From NCBI GenBank assembly GCA_036404255.1, contig DASWOP010000107.1, positions 1-9,972 of the forward strand: a stretch of DNA of 9,972 bases, in the 5' to 3' direction. The notes below the pieces were generated by a model. That model did not search any database and had not been told where the DNA came from. It saw only the letters and a list, made by a program, of their open reading frames with translations. Of this stretch, positions 1 through 8,229 are shown piece by piece (positions within the stretch are counted from its first letter, which is position 1; each line of letters starts with the position of its first letter). A program made the position numbers and the translations under genes. This stretch comes from JARLFX01 sp036404255. GTDB taxonomy: Bacteria; Acidobacteriota; Terriglobia; Terriglobales; Acidobacteriaceae.

Positions 1-1473
1 CTCCATCTGCGCGGGGGAGAGCTTGAGCGAGTCGAAGAATTCTTTGGCACCGGTGACGGTGAGGGCGCTGGTTTCGCAGATATTCTTGCCGTTCACGAGG
101 ACGGCACGTGCTTCGGCACGGAGGCGCTGGCCGCGGCAGTCGGGGCAGAGCGCGTAGCCGCGATACTTCGAGAGGAAGACGCGGACGTGCAGCTTATATT
201 TTTTGCGCTCGAGCGCGGCGAAAAAGCCACGGATGCCGGGGAAGCTGCCGCTGCCTTCTTCCAGCCAGCGCTGCTGCTCGGGGGTGAGATCGATCCAGGG
301 CACGTCGAGCGGGACGCCGGCGGCCTTTGCGGCACGGCGCATCTCGCCATGCATGGGGCGATACTTAAGGCGGGCCCATGGTTCGACGGCGCTCTCATCC
401 AGCGTCTTGTGCTTGTCGGGGATGATGAGGTCGGGGTCGAAGTCGATGGTATTGCCGAAGCCCTGGCAGCGAGGGCATGCGCCGTAGGGATTGTTGAAGC
501 TGAAGAGGCGCGGCTCGGGTTCGCGGTAGGCGCGGTGGCAGTTGCTGCATTCGAAGGCAGCGGAGAAGCGAAGGCGCTCGGGGATGGCGGGCGCGTCACC
601 GCGCGGAACGATCTCGAAGATGATCTCGCCGGATTCACGGTAGCCGGTCTCGACTGCATCGACGATGCGGGCGCGGACTTCGCTGCTGACAGCGATGCGG
701 TCGGCTAGGACGAAGATGGGGTGGGTGAAGTCGAGTTCGAGCAGCGACTCGGGCGTGGAGAATTCGACGATTTTGCCTGCGCCGGTGGCATCGACCTGGT
801 AGAGGCGGTTGTAGCCGCGCTTGCGGAGTTCGAAGAGGCGCTCGCGCAGAGCATCGGTCAATGAAAGTTCGGCTGCGGCGAGTTCGGACTTCTTCAGCTT
901 CTTGACGGCGAGGCGCTTTGGCTTGGGCGGAGGGGCGTCGCCGGGCGTGGAGGCTTCCTGCATGGGCGCGATGACCAGATCGCGGCGCTCGATGGGGAAG
1001 AGCGCGTAGAGGCGTGTGCTCTCCGGCAGGGCAAGGATGCGCTCGGCGATCTCGTCCACGGTATCGTGCTTGACGATGCCGCCGCAGGTGAGGCAGTAGG
1101 TGGTGCCGCAACGAGCGTAGAGCAGGCGCAGATAGTCGTAGATCTCCGTGGCGGTGGCGACGGTAGAGCGCGGGTTGCGCGTCTGGTTCTTCTGCTTGAT
1201 GGCGATGGCTGGGGCGAGGCCTTCGATGTGATCGACGTCGGGCTTCTCGATGCGCTCGAGAAACTGGCGCGCGTAGGCGGAGAGCGACTCGACGTAGCGG
1301 CGCTGGCCTTCGGCGTAGACGGTATCAAATGCGAGCGATGATTTGCCCGATCCGCTGACGCCGCTGACGACCGTTAGCTTGCCGTGCGGAATCTCCACGT
1401 CGACGCCCTTGAGATTGTGGGTGCGCGCGCCGCGGATGATGATGCTGTCGTTGCTGGGGAGAGTCGGGGGCAT
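1..1473 (-). CDS. uvrA: Excinuclease ABC subunit A (UvrA), N-terminal 491 residues, cut by the window edge
   Basis: UvrA is the damage-recognition ATPase of nucleotide excision repair; with UvrB it scans DNA in the cytoplasm and loads UvrB at lesions. Reading from the ATG at 1473, 491 codons stay open to base 1. Visible landmarks are RGARTHNLKGVDVEIP at about residues 14-29, the Walker A loop GVSGSGKSS at 38-46, NPRSTVATATEIYDYLRLL near 100-118, and the first zinc finger C309-x2-C312-x20-C333-x2-C336 containing EPRLFSFNNPYGACPRC. CPDCRGQRLRAEAR lies at 443-456. The sequence stops before the first ABC signature and the whole second ATPase half, which must lie left of base 1. Compared with E. 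coli UvrA as I recall it, about 35-45 extra residues rich in Pro, Lys and Ala sit near 162-205. The start lies 9 bases after the lspA stop, so it is probably the third gene of an ileS-lspA-uvrA transcript. I see no strong Shine-Dalgarno sequence. Confidence 0.97.
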   Translation of the reverse strand, partial: MPPTLPSNDSIIIRGARTHNLKGVDVEIPHGKLTVVSGVSGSGKSSLAFDTVYAEGQRRYVESLSAYARQFLERIEKPDVDHIEGLAPAIAIKQKNQTRNPRSTVATATEIYDYLRLLYARCGTTYCLTCGGIVKHDTVDEIAERILALPESTRLYALFPIERRDLVIAPMQEASTPGDAPPPKPKRLAVKKLKKSELAAAELSLTDALRERLFELRKRGYNRLYQVDATGAGKIVEFSTPESLLELDFTHPIFVLADRIAVSSEVRARIVDAVETGYRESGEIIFEIVPRGDAPAIPERLRFSAAFECSNCHRAYREPEPRLFSFNNPYGACPRCQGFGNTIDFDPDLIIPDKHKTLDESAVEPWARLKYRPMHGEMRRAAKAAGVPLDVPWIDLTPEQQRWLEEGSGSFPGIRGFFAALERKKYKLHVRVFLSKYRGYALCPDCRGQRLRAEARAVLVNGKNICETSALTVTGAKEFFDSLKLSPAQME

Positions 1474-1482
1474 GGGTGCGAG

Positions 1483-2001
1483 CTATTTCTCTTTTGCGTC
1501 CGCGGTTTCTGCTTGCGGCTTGAAGATTTCCAGAACGAGCAGGCAGGCGGCGATGGTAATGCAGCTGTCTGCCAGGTTGAAATCAGGCCAGTGATAGCGG
1601 CCGATGTGGACTTCGAGAAAATCGGTCACGAAGTTGTAGCGCATCCGGTCATACAGATTGCCGATTGCGCCGCCAAGGATGAGAGCGAAGGCCAGGGTGG
1701 TGAATGTGAACCGGCGGCCGGCGGTGAAGAGCAGTACCAGCACGGCGGCAATGGCAAGGATGGAAAATGCTTCCAGCCCCCAGCGCAAGTGCGCGGGATT
1801 GCTCCACTCCGCGAACAAGCTGAACGCAGCGCCGGTGTTGTTCACATGCGAGATGCGGAAGACGCCGTTGATGACGTTGATGGTTTCGCCGATGCTCAAA
1901 TGCGAGACGATCCATATCTTGCTGATGCGGTCCAGAACGTAGACGGCAGCAGCGATGGCAAAGAGCGCGGGGCGGGCGTCGCGATAGACGGGCGATGTCA
2001 T
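1483..2001 (-). CDS. lspA: Lipoprotein signal peptidase (signal peptidase II)
   Basis: This inner-membrane aspartyl protease cuts the signal peptide from diacylglyceryl-modified prolipoproteins just before the lipidated cysteine. The product is 172 residues, normal for the family, with four hydrophobic segments at roughly 12-32, 75-93, 101-117 and 146-160. Family motifs are present: D24-x3-K28 in the first helix, NNTGAAFS at 54-61, GGAIGNLYDR at 110-119, then VTDFLEV with catalytic D127 and FNLADSCI with catalytic D145. The 18-residue spacing of the two aspartates equals that of E. coli D123/D141. The ATG at 2001 is preferred because it overlaps the ileS stop as ATGA (1998-2001), a usual sign of translational coupling. 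The longer open frame upstream is only an out-of-frame reading of the ileS 3' end. The C-terminus is a short charged tail. The stop is TAG at 1483-1485, and uvrA starts 9 bases further on. Confidence 0.97.
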   Translation of the reverse strand: MTSPVYRDARPALFAIAAAVYVLDRISKIWIVSHLSIGETINVINGVFRISHVNNTGAAFSLFAEWSNPAHLRWGLEAFSILAIAAVLVLLFTAGRRFTFTTLAFALILGGAIGNLYDRMRYNFVTDFLEVHIGRYHWPDFNLADSCITIAACLLVLEIFKPQAETADAKEK

Positions 2002-4856
2002 TTGGCCTCCGTGGGTGCGGTGTAGGGAGCGAAGCCGATAGCGGTGAGCGCTTCTGCGCAACGCAAGCAGACGGTGGGGTAGTTTGCGTTGTGGCCCACG
2101 TCTTCGGTGAAGTTCCAGCAGCGCTCGCATTTTGTGCCGTCTGCGGCGACGGTGCGCACGCGGATGGCTTTACCTTCGAAGTTGGTGCCGCGCAGAACTT
2201 CTACCTGCGAGACGTTGAACAACTCCTTGAGCGCTGGCTGATAGCGCAACAGCAGGTCGTAGAGTTCGGGCACGTCGCACTCGATGTAGACCTTGGCGTC
2301 GAGACCCTTGCCGACGAGTTTGTCCTGCCGCGCGGCTTCGAGGCTGATCAGTACCTCGTCGCGGACGGCTAACAATTCTTTCCAGTCGGCAATGAGCTGG
2401 GGGGCATCTGCGATTGCGGATGCGGGGAACTCGGCGATGTGCACACTGGCTTCGCGGGCTGCGAGCTTCGGCAACTGCTGCCAGACTTCCTCTGATGTGA
2501 AGGTGAGGATGGGCGCGACGAGCCGCACCAGCGCCTCGGCGATCTGCCAGATGGCGGTTTGCGCGGAGCGGCGGGCGGGTGAGTTGGGCGCGAAGGTGTA
2601 GAGGCGATCCTTCAGCACATCGAGGTAGAGGGCGCTGAGCTCGGTGTTACAGAACTCGTTGAGCGCGTGATAGACGCGATGAAATTCGAAGTCGTCGTAG
2701 GCCTTGCGAATTTTAGTGCTGACCTCTGCCGTGCGCGCCAGGATGTACTGGTCGATGGGCTGAAGATCGGCGTAGGGAAGTGCGTTCACCGATGGATCGA
2801 AGTCGCCGATGCTGCCGAGCAGGAAGCGGAAGGTGTTGCGCAGCTTGCGGTAATTGTCGCTGACGCGCTGCATCAGGCTTTCGCTGGCGGCGACGTCTTC
2901 GCGGAAGTCGACCGATGCGACCCAGAGGCGGACAACTTCGGCGCCGAGGCGTTTGGCGATGTCTACCGGATCGACCACGTTGCCGAGCGACTTCGACATC
3001 GCGCGGCCCTTCTCGTCGAGCGTCCAGCCGCTGGTGGCGACCATCTTGTAGGGCGCAGCGTCGCGCATGCCGATGGAGGTGAGGAGCGAGGAGTGGAACC
3101 AGCCACGATGCTGGTCGCCGCCCTCGGTGTAGAGATCGGCGGGCGAGTGCAGTTCGGGTTCAACGTCGAGCACGGCGTGCCAGCTTGCGCCGGACTCAAA
3201 CCACACGTCGAGGATGTCCATCTCCTTGCGGAATTCGGTGTGACCGCAGGAGCACTTTGTGCCCGCGGGCAGCAGGGTTTCGGCGCTGTGGATGTACCAG
3301 GCGTCGGCACCTTCCTGTTTGAAGCGGGCGACGAGGCTGGCGTTGATCGCAGGATTGTTCAGCGGCTCGTGGCACTTCTGGCAGAGGAAGACCGGGATAG
3401 GCACGCCCCAGATGCGCTGGCGCGAGATGCACCAGTCGGGGCGGGTGGCGATCATGTTGGAGATGCGCTCTTCGCCCCAGGTGGGGTCCCACTTTACTTT
3501 TTTGATCTCGTCGAGCGCGCGCTGACGGAAGGTGGTGTTGTCCATGGGCGTGTCCATGCCGATGAACCACTGCTCGGTGGCGCGCACGATGATTGGGCGA
3601 TGGCAGCGCCAGCAGTGCGGGTAGGAGTGGGTGATATCGGAGGAGCCGAGCAGAGCGCCGTTCGCGCGGAGCACGTCCATGATGACGGGGTTCGACTTGA
3701 AGACGCTGAGGCCTTCGTAGGGCTGGCCGCTGGTGTGCATCTGGCGGCCGGAGTCATCCACGTAGGCCTTGACTTCGATGCCGTAGCGCTTGCCGGTGTA
3801 GAAATCGTCTACGCCGTGGGCGGGCGCGGTGTGGACGGCACCGGTGCCTTGCTCGGTGGTGACGTAATCGGCGTTGACGCCGAGGATGCTGCGGTCGAGG
3901 AAGGGATGCTGGAAGGTGGCCCCATCGAGCACGGAGCCCTTGAAGCGCGCAATCTCCTTCGCATTCAGAGAGCAGGCCGCCTGCGTGGCAGCGGCCAGGG
4001 CGTCGGCGACGATGTAGACATTGCCGTCACCATTCTCCAGCGCGACGTACTCCAGTTCGGGATTGAAGGCGACGGCCATGGAGGCGGGGAGTGTCCATGG
4101 GGTGGTGGTCCAGATGATGGTGTAGACCTTCTTGCCGACGAGTGCGGCGTCGATCGAGGCGGCATCGCTGGTGAGGGCATAGCGGACGTAGACGCTAGGG
4201 CTGGTGTGCTCCGCGTACTCCACTTCGGCTTCGGCGAGCGCGGTACGGTCGTGCAGGCACCAGTAGACAGGGCGCAGGCCCTTGTAGACGAATCCTTTTT
4301 CGAAGAACTGGAAGAAGGTCTCGGCGATGGCGGATTCGTACTCCAAGCTCATGGTGGAGTAGGGCTTTTCCCAGCGGCCGAAGACGCCGAGGCGGATGAA
4401 CTGCTCGCGCTGGATATCCACATACTTCTGCGCGTATTCGCGGCAGGCGCGGCGGACGGCGATGGGCTCCATCTCCAGCTTTTTACGGCCAAGCTGCTCA
4501 TCGACCTTGATTTCAATGGGCAGACCGTGGCAGTCCCAGCCGGGGACGTAGGGAGCGTCAAAGCCAGCCATGGTTTTGGATTTGACGACGAAATCCTTGA
4601 TGCACTTGTTCAGTGCGTGACCGAGGTGAATGGCGCCGTTGGCGTAGGGGGGGCCATCGTGCAGGATGTATTGGGGGCGGCCGGCGCGGCTGGCGCGGAT
4701 CTGGGCGTAGAGGCCTTGTTCCGCCCACTGGGCAAGGCGGATGGGCTCATTCACGGGCAGGTTGGCCTTCATGTTGAAGCCGGTCTGCGGCAGGTTGAGC
4801 GTGGACTTCAGGGTGTTCGACTTGGGTGTTGCACCATCGTTTGTTGCGGCGGACAT
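1998..4856 (-). CDS. ileS: Isoleucyl-tRNA synthetase
   Basis: This class I synthetase charges tRNA-Ile with isoleucine and hydrolyses mischarged valine. It has 952 residues, close to the bacterial norm. The N-terminus carries KSTLNLPQTGF (17-27) and HDGPPYANG followed by the HIGH-type signature HLGH at 77-80. The CP1 editing domain includes the Thr-rich TTTPWTLPAS near 250-259 and HTAPAHGVDDF near 342-352. A zinc knuckle follows: CQKC at 492-495 with CSC at 535-537. DQHRGWFHSSLL is at 581-592 and the KMSKS loop reads AMSKS at 619-623; Ala in the first position is, as far as I recall, common in this family. The C-terminal zinc finger is C910-x2-C913-x16-C930-x2-C933. The zinc-bearing tail suggests the ordinary bacterial form rather than the mupirocin-resistant eukaryote-like one. 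The ATG at 4856 has a GGAG motif (CTCC on the plus strand, 4862-4865) five bases upstream, which supports this start. It leads the ileS-lspA-uvrA cluster. Confidence 0.98.
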   Translation of the reverse strand: MSAATNDGATPKSNTLKSTLNLPQTGFNMKANLPVNEPIRLAQWAEQGLYAQIRASRAGRPQYILHDGPPYANGAIHLGHALNKCIKDFVVKSKTMAGFDAPYVPGWDCHGLPIEIKVDEQLGRKKLEMEPIAVRRACREYAQKYVDIQREQFIRLGVFGRWEKPYSTMSLEYESAIAETFFQFFEKGFVYKGLRPVYWCLHDRTALAEAEVEYAEHTSPSVYVRYALTSDAASIDAALVGKKVYTIIWTTTPWTLPASMAVAFNPELEYVALENGDGNVYIVADALAAATQAACSLNAKEIARFKGSVLDGATFQHPFLDRSILGVNADYVTTEQGTGAVHTAPAHGVDDFYTGKRYGIEVKAYVDDSGRQMHTSGQPYEGLSVFKSNPVIMDVLRANGALLGSSDITHSYPHCWRCHRPIIVRATEQWFIGMDTPMDNTTFRQRALDEIKKVKWDPTWGEERISNMIATRPDWCISRQRIWGVPIPVFLCQKCHEPLNNPAINASLVARFKQEGADAWYIHSAETLLPAGTKCSCGHTEFRKEMDILDVWFESGASWHAVLDVEPELHSPADLYTEGGDQHRGWFHSSLLTSIGMRDAAPYKMVATSGWTLDEKGRAMSKSLGNVVDPVDIAKRLGAEVVRLWVASVDFREDVAASESLMQRVSDNYRKLRNTFRFLLGSIGDFDPSVNALPYADLQPIDQYILARTAEVSTKIRKAYDDFEFHRVYHALNEFCNTELSALYLDVLKDRLYTFAPNSPARRSAQTAIWQIAEALVRLVAPILTFTSEEVWQQLPKLAAREASVHIAEFPASAIADAPQLIADWKELLAVRDEVLISLEAARQDKLVGKGLDAKVYIECDVPELYDLLLRYQPALKELFNVSQVEVLRGTNFEGKAIRVRTVAADGTKCERCWNFTEDVGHNANYPTVCLRCAEALTAIGFAPYTAPTEAK

Positions 4857-5160
4857 GCGGTCTCCGGAAGTGCGTTGTGAGGCAAAAAGCGCTGGATGCG
4901 CAAGCCTTTATTCTAACTGCTGCGAGGGGTCCGCGTTGCATGCAGACCGGCCAGGTACCGGGCCGGATTCGTCCGCGCGACTTCATGTGGGGTATTTGCG
5001 TCTATAACTGTAAGAAGACGGATGCGCCCGGCAGCTAGTAGAATTGCTAGCGACGAGAGACGGCGTGATCGTGAAGCGCCGCATCCAAATATTTAAGGAA
5101 GTCCTGCAGTGACGTAAGCAGTATGGCCACGTCCTGCGGTTTTGGTATGTACCTGGAGCT
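4857..5160. other. Divergent intergenic region between ileS and the tonB-like gene
   Basis: These 304 bases lie between two genes transcribed away from each other, so at least one promoter per strand is expected. I find no convincing -35/-10 pair. Possible -10 elements are TAGAAT on the minus strand (4910-4915, for ileS) and TATAAC on the plus strand (5003-5008, for the tonB-like gene), but neither has a recognisable -35 at 16-18 bases. A small inverted repeat, GCTAG (5034-5038) with CTAGC (5047-5051), is present. The ileS Shine-Dalgarno is at 4862-4865 and a GGAG for the tonB-like gene at 5155-5158. There is no T-box-like structure that I can recognise ahead of ileS and no credible small gene. 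Confidence 0.6.
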
Positions 5161-6168
5161 ATGGGAAATGAAGTTTTGACGCCGCCGGAGTTGGGCCCCC
5201 GAGAAGAGGAACGCACTCCCCTGCATGCGGTTCCGCCATCGCATCACGAGTCGTTCGATCACCTGGGAATAGGTGGTGGGCTCGAAGAAGAGGGTGTAAT
5301 TGCCTCGCTTTGGACCAACCTGCACGATGCTTTCTTCCCGCCGAAGCTGCCACCACTTGTCCTAACCTCAAAGCCTATTGCGGTCCCGGACCGCATGAAG
5401 GTGAAGCGCAGTCCAGCCTCCGTGGCAACGGCAATTGTGGTGCATGCGCTGCTCTTCCTGCTAATCGGGTTCCTGCTGGCAAAGAAGATTTTGAAGTTGT
5501 CTGCACCACCTCCGAAGGTAGCTACCATTGTGGACCTCAATACTCCGGTCGCTCCACCGGGTGCGAAGCCTATGGGCGGCGGCGGCGGAAACCATGATGC
5601 GACCCCGGCAACCCAAGGCAAACTGCCCCCTCCGGTAAAGACTCCGCTGGCGCCTATGATGCACCCCATCATTGAGCAGCCGAAGTTGCCCACGCCGATG
5701 GGGCTGGTGATGCCTGACAACCTGAAGCTGCCGAGCAATCCAAATTTGCCGAACTTTGGCGATCCTAACGGCTTGAGAGTCGCTGGCCCAGGCTCGCTGG
5801 GCAATGGTGGCGGTGGCGGTATTGGCGGTGGCAATGGCGGTGGCTTGGGGAATGGCTCGGGTGGCGGTACCGGTGGCGGCGTTTACACCGTCGGCGGCGG
5901 AACTTCTGCGCCGGTGTTGGTCTATGGCCCGGAGGCGGAGTTTACCGACGAAGCGCGGCGTGCCAAGTATCAAGCCGATGTGGATGTGCGGGTTCTGGTT
6001 GGGCCGGATGGGTTGGTCAAGTCTGCCCAGGTTCTACGCGATCCCGGCATGGGACTGGGCGCCAGCGCTCTGACCACGGTAAAGACCTACAAGTTCAAGC
6101 CGGCTATGAATTCCGGCAAGGCTGTTGCGGTCTACGTCATTGTCCAGGTCGGATTCACCATCTACTAA
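5161..6168 (+). CDS. TonB-family energy transducer with long cytoplasmic N-terminus and Gly-rich linker
   Basis: TonB proteins are anchored in the inner membrane, span the periplasm and pass proton-motive energy from ExbB/ExbD to outer-membrane receptors. The 335-residue product has an unusually long cytoplasmic N-terminus (about 1-86) that includes FFPPKLPPLVLTSKPI at 58-73. One membrane helix follows at about 88-106 (VATAIVVHALLFLLIGFLL). Next comes a Pro-rich periplasmic stretch (about 115-205), a Gly/Asn-rich linker (211-248) and a TonB C-terminal domain (about 252-335: AEFTDEARRAKYQADVDVRV, then GPDGLVKSAQVLRDPGMGLG, then YKFKPA near 310-315). The ATG at 5161 is the only in-frame ATG, GTG or TTG after the stop at 5110-5112. 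Its GGAG at 5155-5158 sits only 2 bases from the start, which is tight. exbB and exbD are not in the window. The gene converges on feoB, so a role in iron or other metal uptake is plausible, but many acidobacterial TonB paralogues serve other substrates. The family call is firm; the substrate is unknown. Confidence 0.88.
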   Translation: MGNEVLTPPELGPREEERTPLHAVPPSHHESFDHLGIGGGLEEEGVIASLWTNLHDAFFPPKLPPLVLTSKPIAVPDRMKVKRSPASVATAIVVHALLFLLIGFLLAKKILKLSAPPPKVATIVDLNTPVAPPGAKPMGGGGGNHDATPATQGKLPPPVKTPLAPMMHPIIEQPKLPTPMGLVMPDNLKLPSNPNLPNFGDPNGLRVAGPGSLGNGGGGGIGGGNGGGLGNGSGGGTGGGVYTVGGGTSAPVLVYGPEAEFTDEARRAKYQADVDVRVLVGPDGLVKSAQVLRDPGMGLGASALTTVKTYKFKPAMNSGKAVAVYVIVQVGFTIY

Positions 6169-6192
6169 ATCTAAATAGAGACGAAATTAACC

Positions 6193-6275
6193 ACGGATTA
6201 TACGGATTCTCACGGATAAGGATTGAAGGTTTTTAATTCCTTTTGGCCTAATCCGTGCTGATCCGGGTAATCCGT
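6193..6275. repeat. Long imperfect palindrome of ACGGAT units in the tonB-feoB convergent gap
   Basis: Left arm 6193-6221 and right arm 6247-6275 are inverted copies matching at 23 of 29 positions. Each arm contains three ACGGAT- or CGGAT-type units (ACGGATTA, CGGAT, CACGGAT). The 25-base centre holds a further 5-bp stem, AAGGA (6218-6222, overlapping the arm) with TCCTT (6238-6242). The right arm ends 11 bases from the feoB stop codon and the left arm begins 24 bases after the tonB-like stop, so it could act as a two-way terminator or mRNA 3' stabiliser. A related element lies at 9157-9264. Similar CACGGATTACACGGAT-like intergenic repeats occur in several bacterial phyla, from memory. Confidence 0.85.
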
Positions 6276-6285
6276 CGTTGAGTTT

Positions 6286-8229
6286 TTAGTGCAGCCAGAA
6301 GAGTCGATAGGCCTGATTTACGACCAGCGCTGCGGTGTACGCCATGCCGGACATGTACAGGAACTGGATGATAGGCCACTTCCAGCCGTTGGTCTCGCGC
6401 TTCACAATGGCGAGCGTGGACGTGCACTGCATGGCGAAGGCGAAGAAGACCACCAGAGCAACGGCAGCACCCGGCGTCAGATCACCGCGGACGGCGCTTT
6501 GCAGGCTGAGGGAGTGCGTGGCAGGGTCTGAGGCATAGATGGTGCCCAGGGTGCCGACAATTACTTCACGGGCCACCAGCGAGGAGAGCAGGCCGATGCC
6601 AATCTTCCAGTTGAAGCCCAGTGGGTGGATCAGGGGCTCGAAGAAACGCCCGGCATTGGCCAGCCAGCTATTGCTGATGCTGGAGATGACGCCGTTGTGG
6701 ACCGGCAGAGCGGCCATTGCCCACAAGAAGACGGTGACGGACAGGATGATGGTTCCAGCGCGGGTAATGAAGACCTTGGCGCGGTCATACAGGCGCATGG
6801 CGATGGATTGCACTGTGGGCCAGCGATATTGCGGAAGCTCCATCACGAAGGGAGCTTTCGCCTTTTTCAGCACGGAAGACTTCAGCAACTGTGCCGTGAA
6901 GAAGGCCGCCGCGAAGCCCAGGAAGTACAGGCCGATCATGGCTGCGGCGCGCAGGCCGAGCAGATGCGGGATGATGGCCTTGTTTGGAATAAAGGCCGCG
7001 ATCATCAGGGTGTAGATGGGCAGCCGGGCAGAGCAGGTCATGAACGGGGCGATCAGAATGGTGGCCAGGCGGTCGCGCTTGTTCTCAATGGTGCGCGTAG
7101 CCATGATGGCGGGGACGGCGCAGGCATAGGCGGAGAGCAGGGGAATAAACGCCTTGCCGTTCAAGCCGAAGCGGGCCATTGTACGGTCTGCAATGAGCGC
7201 TGCACGTGCAAGATAGCCGGAATCCTCCAACAATCCGATGAAGAAAAACAGAACCAGAATCTGGGGCAGGAAGGCCAGTACGGAGCCCACGCCCTTCCAG
7301 ACGCCGTCCAGCAGCAGGGATTGCAGCCACGGGATATGAACGTAGACAGCCATATGCTCGCCGGTGCGCTCCAGGAGATCGGTAAACCAGTCTCCGAGCG
7401 CCTGACCTACGGTAAATACCAACTGGAAGACCATCATGACAATGGCAAAGAAGATCACCCCACCCCAGACCGGATGCAGCACAATCTTGTCCAGACGGCG
7501 GGTCCAGATGGGGGAGGCGGGGGCGTTGTAGTCTGACCGGCGGCCAACGGCTACGGCCCAGTCGCGGCAGAGGCCGGGGTTCTGGAGAACGGGGAGCTGC
7601 ACCATTTCGCGTTTGCCGCCGGTCTCTTCCAGGAAGCGGTAGATGGCGTCCAGACCGTCGGTTTGGGTGGCGGAGATCAATGCAACGGGGGCGCCAAGCT
7701 CCTGTGCCAGCTTGAAGGTGTCGACTGAGCCACCACGTTCAAGCAGCTGATCCTTCATATTCAGCAGGACTAGCGTAGGCAGGCCTAACGAAAGGACTTG
7801 TGCGGCCAGGACGAGGTGGCGGCCGAGGTTGGTGGCGTCCAGCACGAGCAGAATTGCATCCGGCTGAGGGGTGCCGGGCATCTCGCCACGGAGTACGTCA
7901 ATGGAGACGCGGGCGTCTTCTGATTGGGCCGTCATGCCGTAGATTCCGGGCAGATCGACCAGGGTTACACCCTTGATGCCATGGCCCCCGGCGAGTTTGC
8001 CAGCGCGCTGTTCTACGGTGACGCCGGGGTAGTTGCCGATCTTCTGGCGCAGGCCGGTGAGGCGATTGAAGAGGGTAGATTTACCGCAATTTGGCGGACC
8101 TATGACGGCAACTGTACGGACATTTACGGTCTGGTGACGGCGAGGAACTGAGCCGTCGGTGGAAACCGGAATAGCGAGTTCCTCGGGAGTGAATTTCACC
8201 GCCCCGGGAGTGGTATGACAGCTGCTCAT
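6286..8229 (-). CDS. feoB: Ferrous iron transport protein B (FeoB)
   Basis: FeoB is the inner-membrane Fe(II) permease with a cytoplasmic G domain. The 647-residue product has the GTPase motifs in order: G1 GPPNCGKST (44-52), switch I NYPGVTVEQ with T71, G3 DLPG (92-95), G4 NMKD (157-160) and G5 SAT (186-188). N47 corresponds to the Asn reported to help potassium-activated hydrolysis in Streptococcus FeoB. The membrane part carries LLEDSGYLARAA (333-344), the first gate segment with C370 before VPAIMATRT, PFMTCSARLP with C399 (395-404), REVIVGTLG (554-562) and QCTSTLAIVKRET with C602 (601-613). The glycine usual just before the first gate cysteine is Ala here. About 36 residues precede the G domain, starting MSSCH; most FeoB proteins start close to the P-loop. 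The ATG at 8229 is chosen because it overlaps the feoA stop as ATGA (8226-8229). A downstream GTG at codon 11 is a weaker alternative. No feoC-like gene follows. The stop is TAA at 6286-6288, facing the palindromic repeat. Confidence 0.97.
   Translation of the reverse strand: MSSCHTTPGAVKFTPEELAIPVSTDGSVPRRHQTVNVRTVAVIGPPNCGKSTLFNRLTGLRQKIGNYPGVTVEQRAGKLAGGHGIKGVTLVDLPGIYGMTAQSEDARVSIDVLRGEMPGTPQPDAILLVLDATNLGRHLVLAAQVLSLGLPTLVLLNMKDQLLERGGSVDTFKLAQELGAPVALISATQTDGLDAIYRFLEETGGKREMVQLPVLQNPGLCRDWAVAVGRRSDYNAPASPIWTRRLDKIVLHPVWGGVIFFAIVMMVFQLVFTVGQALGDWFTDLLERTGEHMAVYVHIPWLQSLLLDGVWKGVGSVLAFLPQILVLFFFIGLLEDSGYLARAALIADRTMARFGLNGKAFIPLLSAYACAVPAIMATRTIENKRDRLATILIAPFMTCSARLPIYTLMIAAFIPNKAIIPHLLGLRAAAMIGLYFLGFAAAFFTAQLLKSSVLKKAKAPFVMELPQYRWPTVQSIAMRLYDRAKVFITRAGTIILSVTVFLWAMAALPVHNGVISSISNSWLANAGRFFEPLIHPLGFNWKIGIGLLSSLVAREVIVGTLGTIYASDPATHSLSLQSAVRGDLTPGAAVALVVFFAFAMQCTSTLAIVKRETNGWKWPIIQFLYMSGMAYTAALVVNQAYRLFWLH

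Noticed and set aside
1384..2025. Plus-strand frame of 213 codons opposite uvrA and lspA
   Set aside because: The opposite strand encodes LspA with both catalytic aspartates and the UvrA start. No family features appear in the plus-strand translation.
2667..4880. A 737-codon open frame on the plus strand opposite ileS
   Set aside because: It is antisense to a fully motif-bearing ileS. Its Gly/Asp/Val/Ala-rich composition is what the complement of GC-rich codons gives, and I recognise no family.
4910..4940. TAGAAT on the minus strand as an ileS promoter
   Set aside because: The -10 match is good, but there is no -35 better than two or three matching bases at 16-19 bases, so it is noted only in the intergenic entry.
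4857..5160. T-box riboswitch ahead of ileS
   Set aside because: I see no specifier stem or T-box consensus and no antiterminator/terminator pair, and the leader is short.
5804..5905. GGTGGC-type short repeats as a possible tandem repeat element
   Set aside because: They encode the Gly-rich linker of the TonB-like protein in frame; codon redundancy explains them.
6169..6285. CRISPR-like array suggested by repeated ACGGAT units
   Set aside because: The units are too short, unevenly spaced and arranged as inverted arms of one hairpin, with no spacers of constant length.
6625..7536. Plus-strand frame of 303 codons opposite feoB
   Set aside because: It is rich in Gly, Gln, His and Asp with no recognisable motif, and is antisense to a complete FeoB membrane domain.
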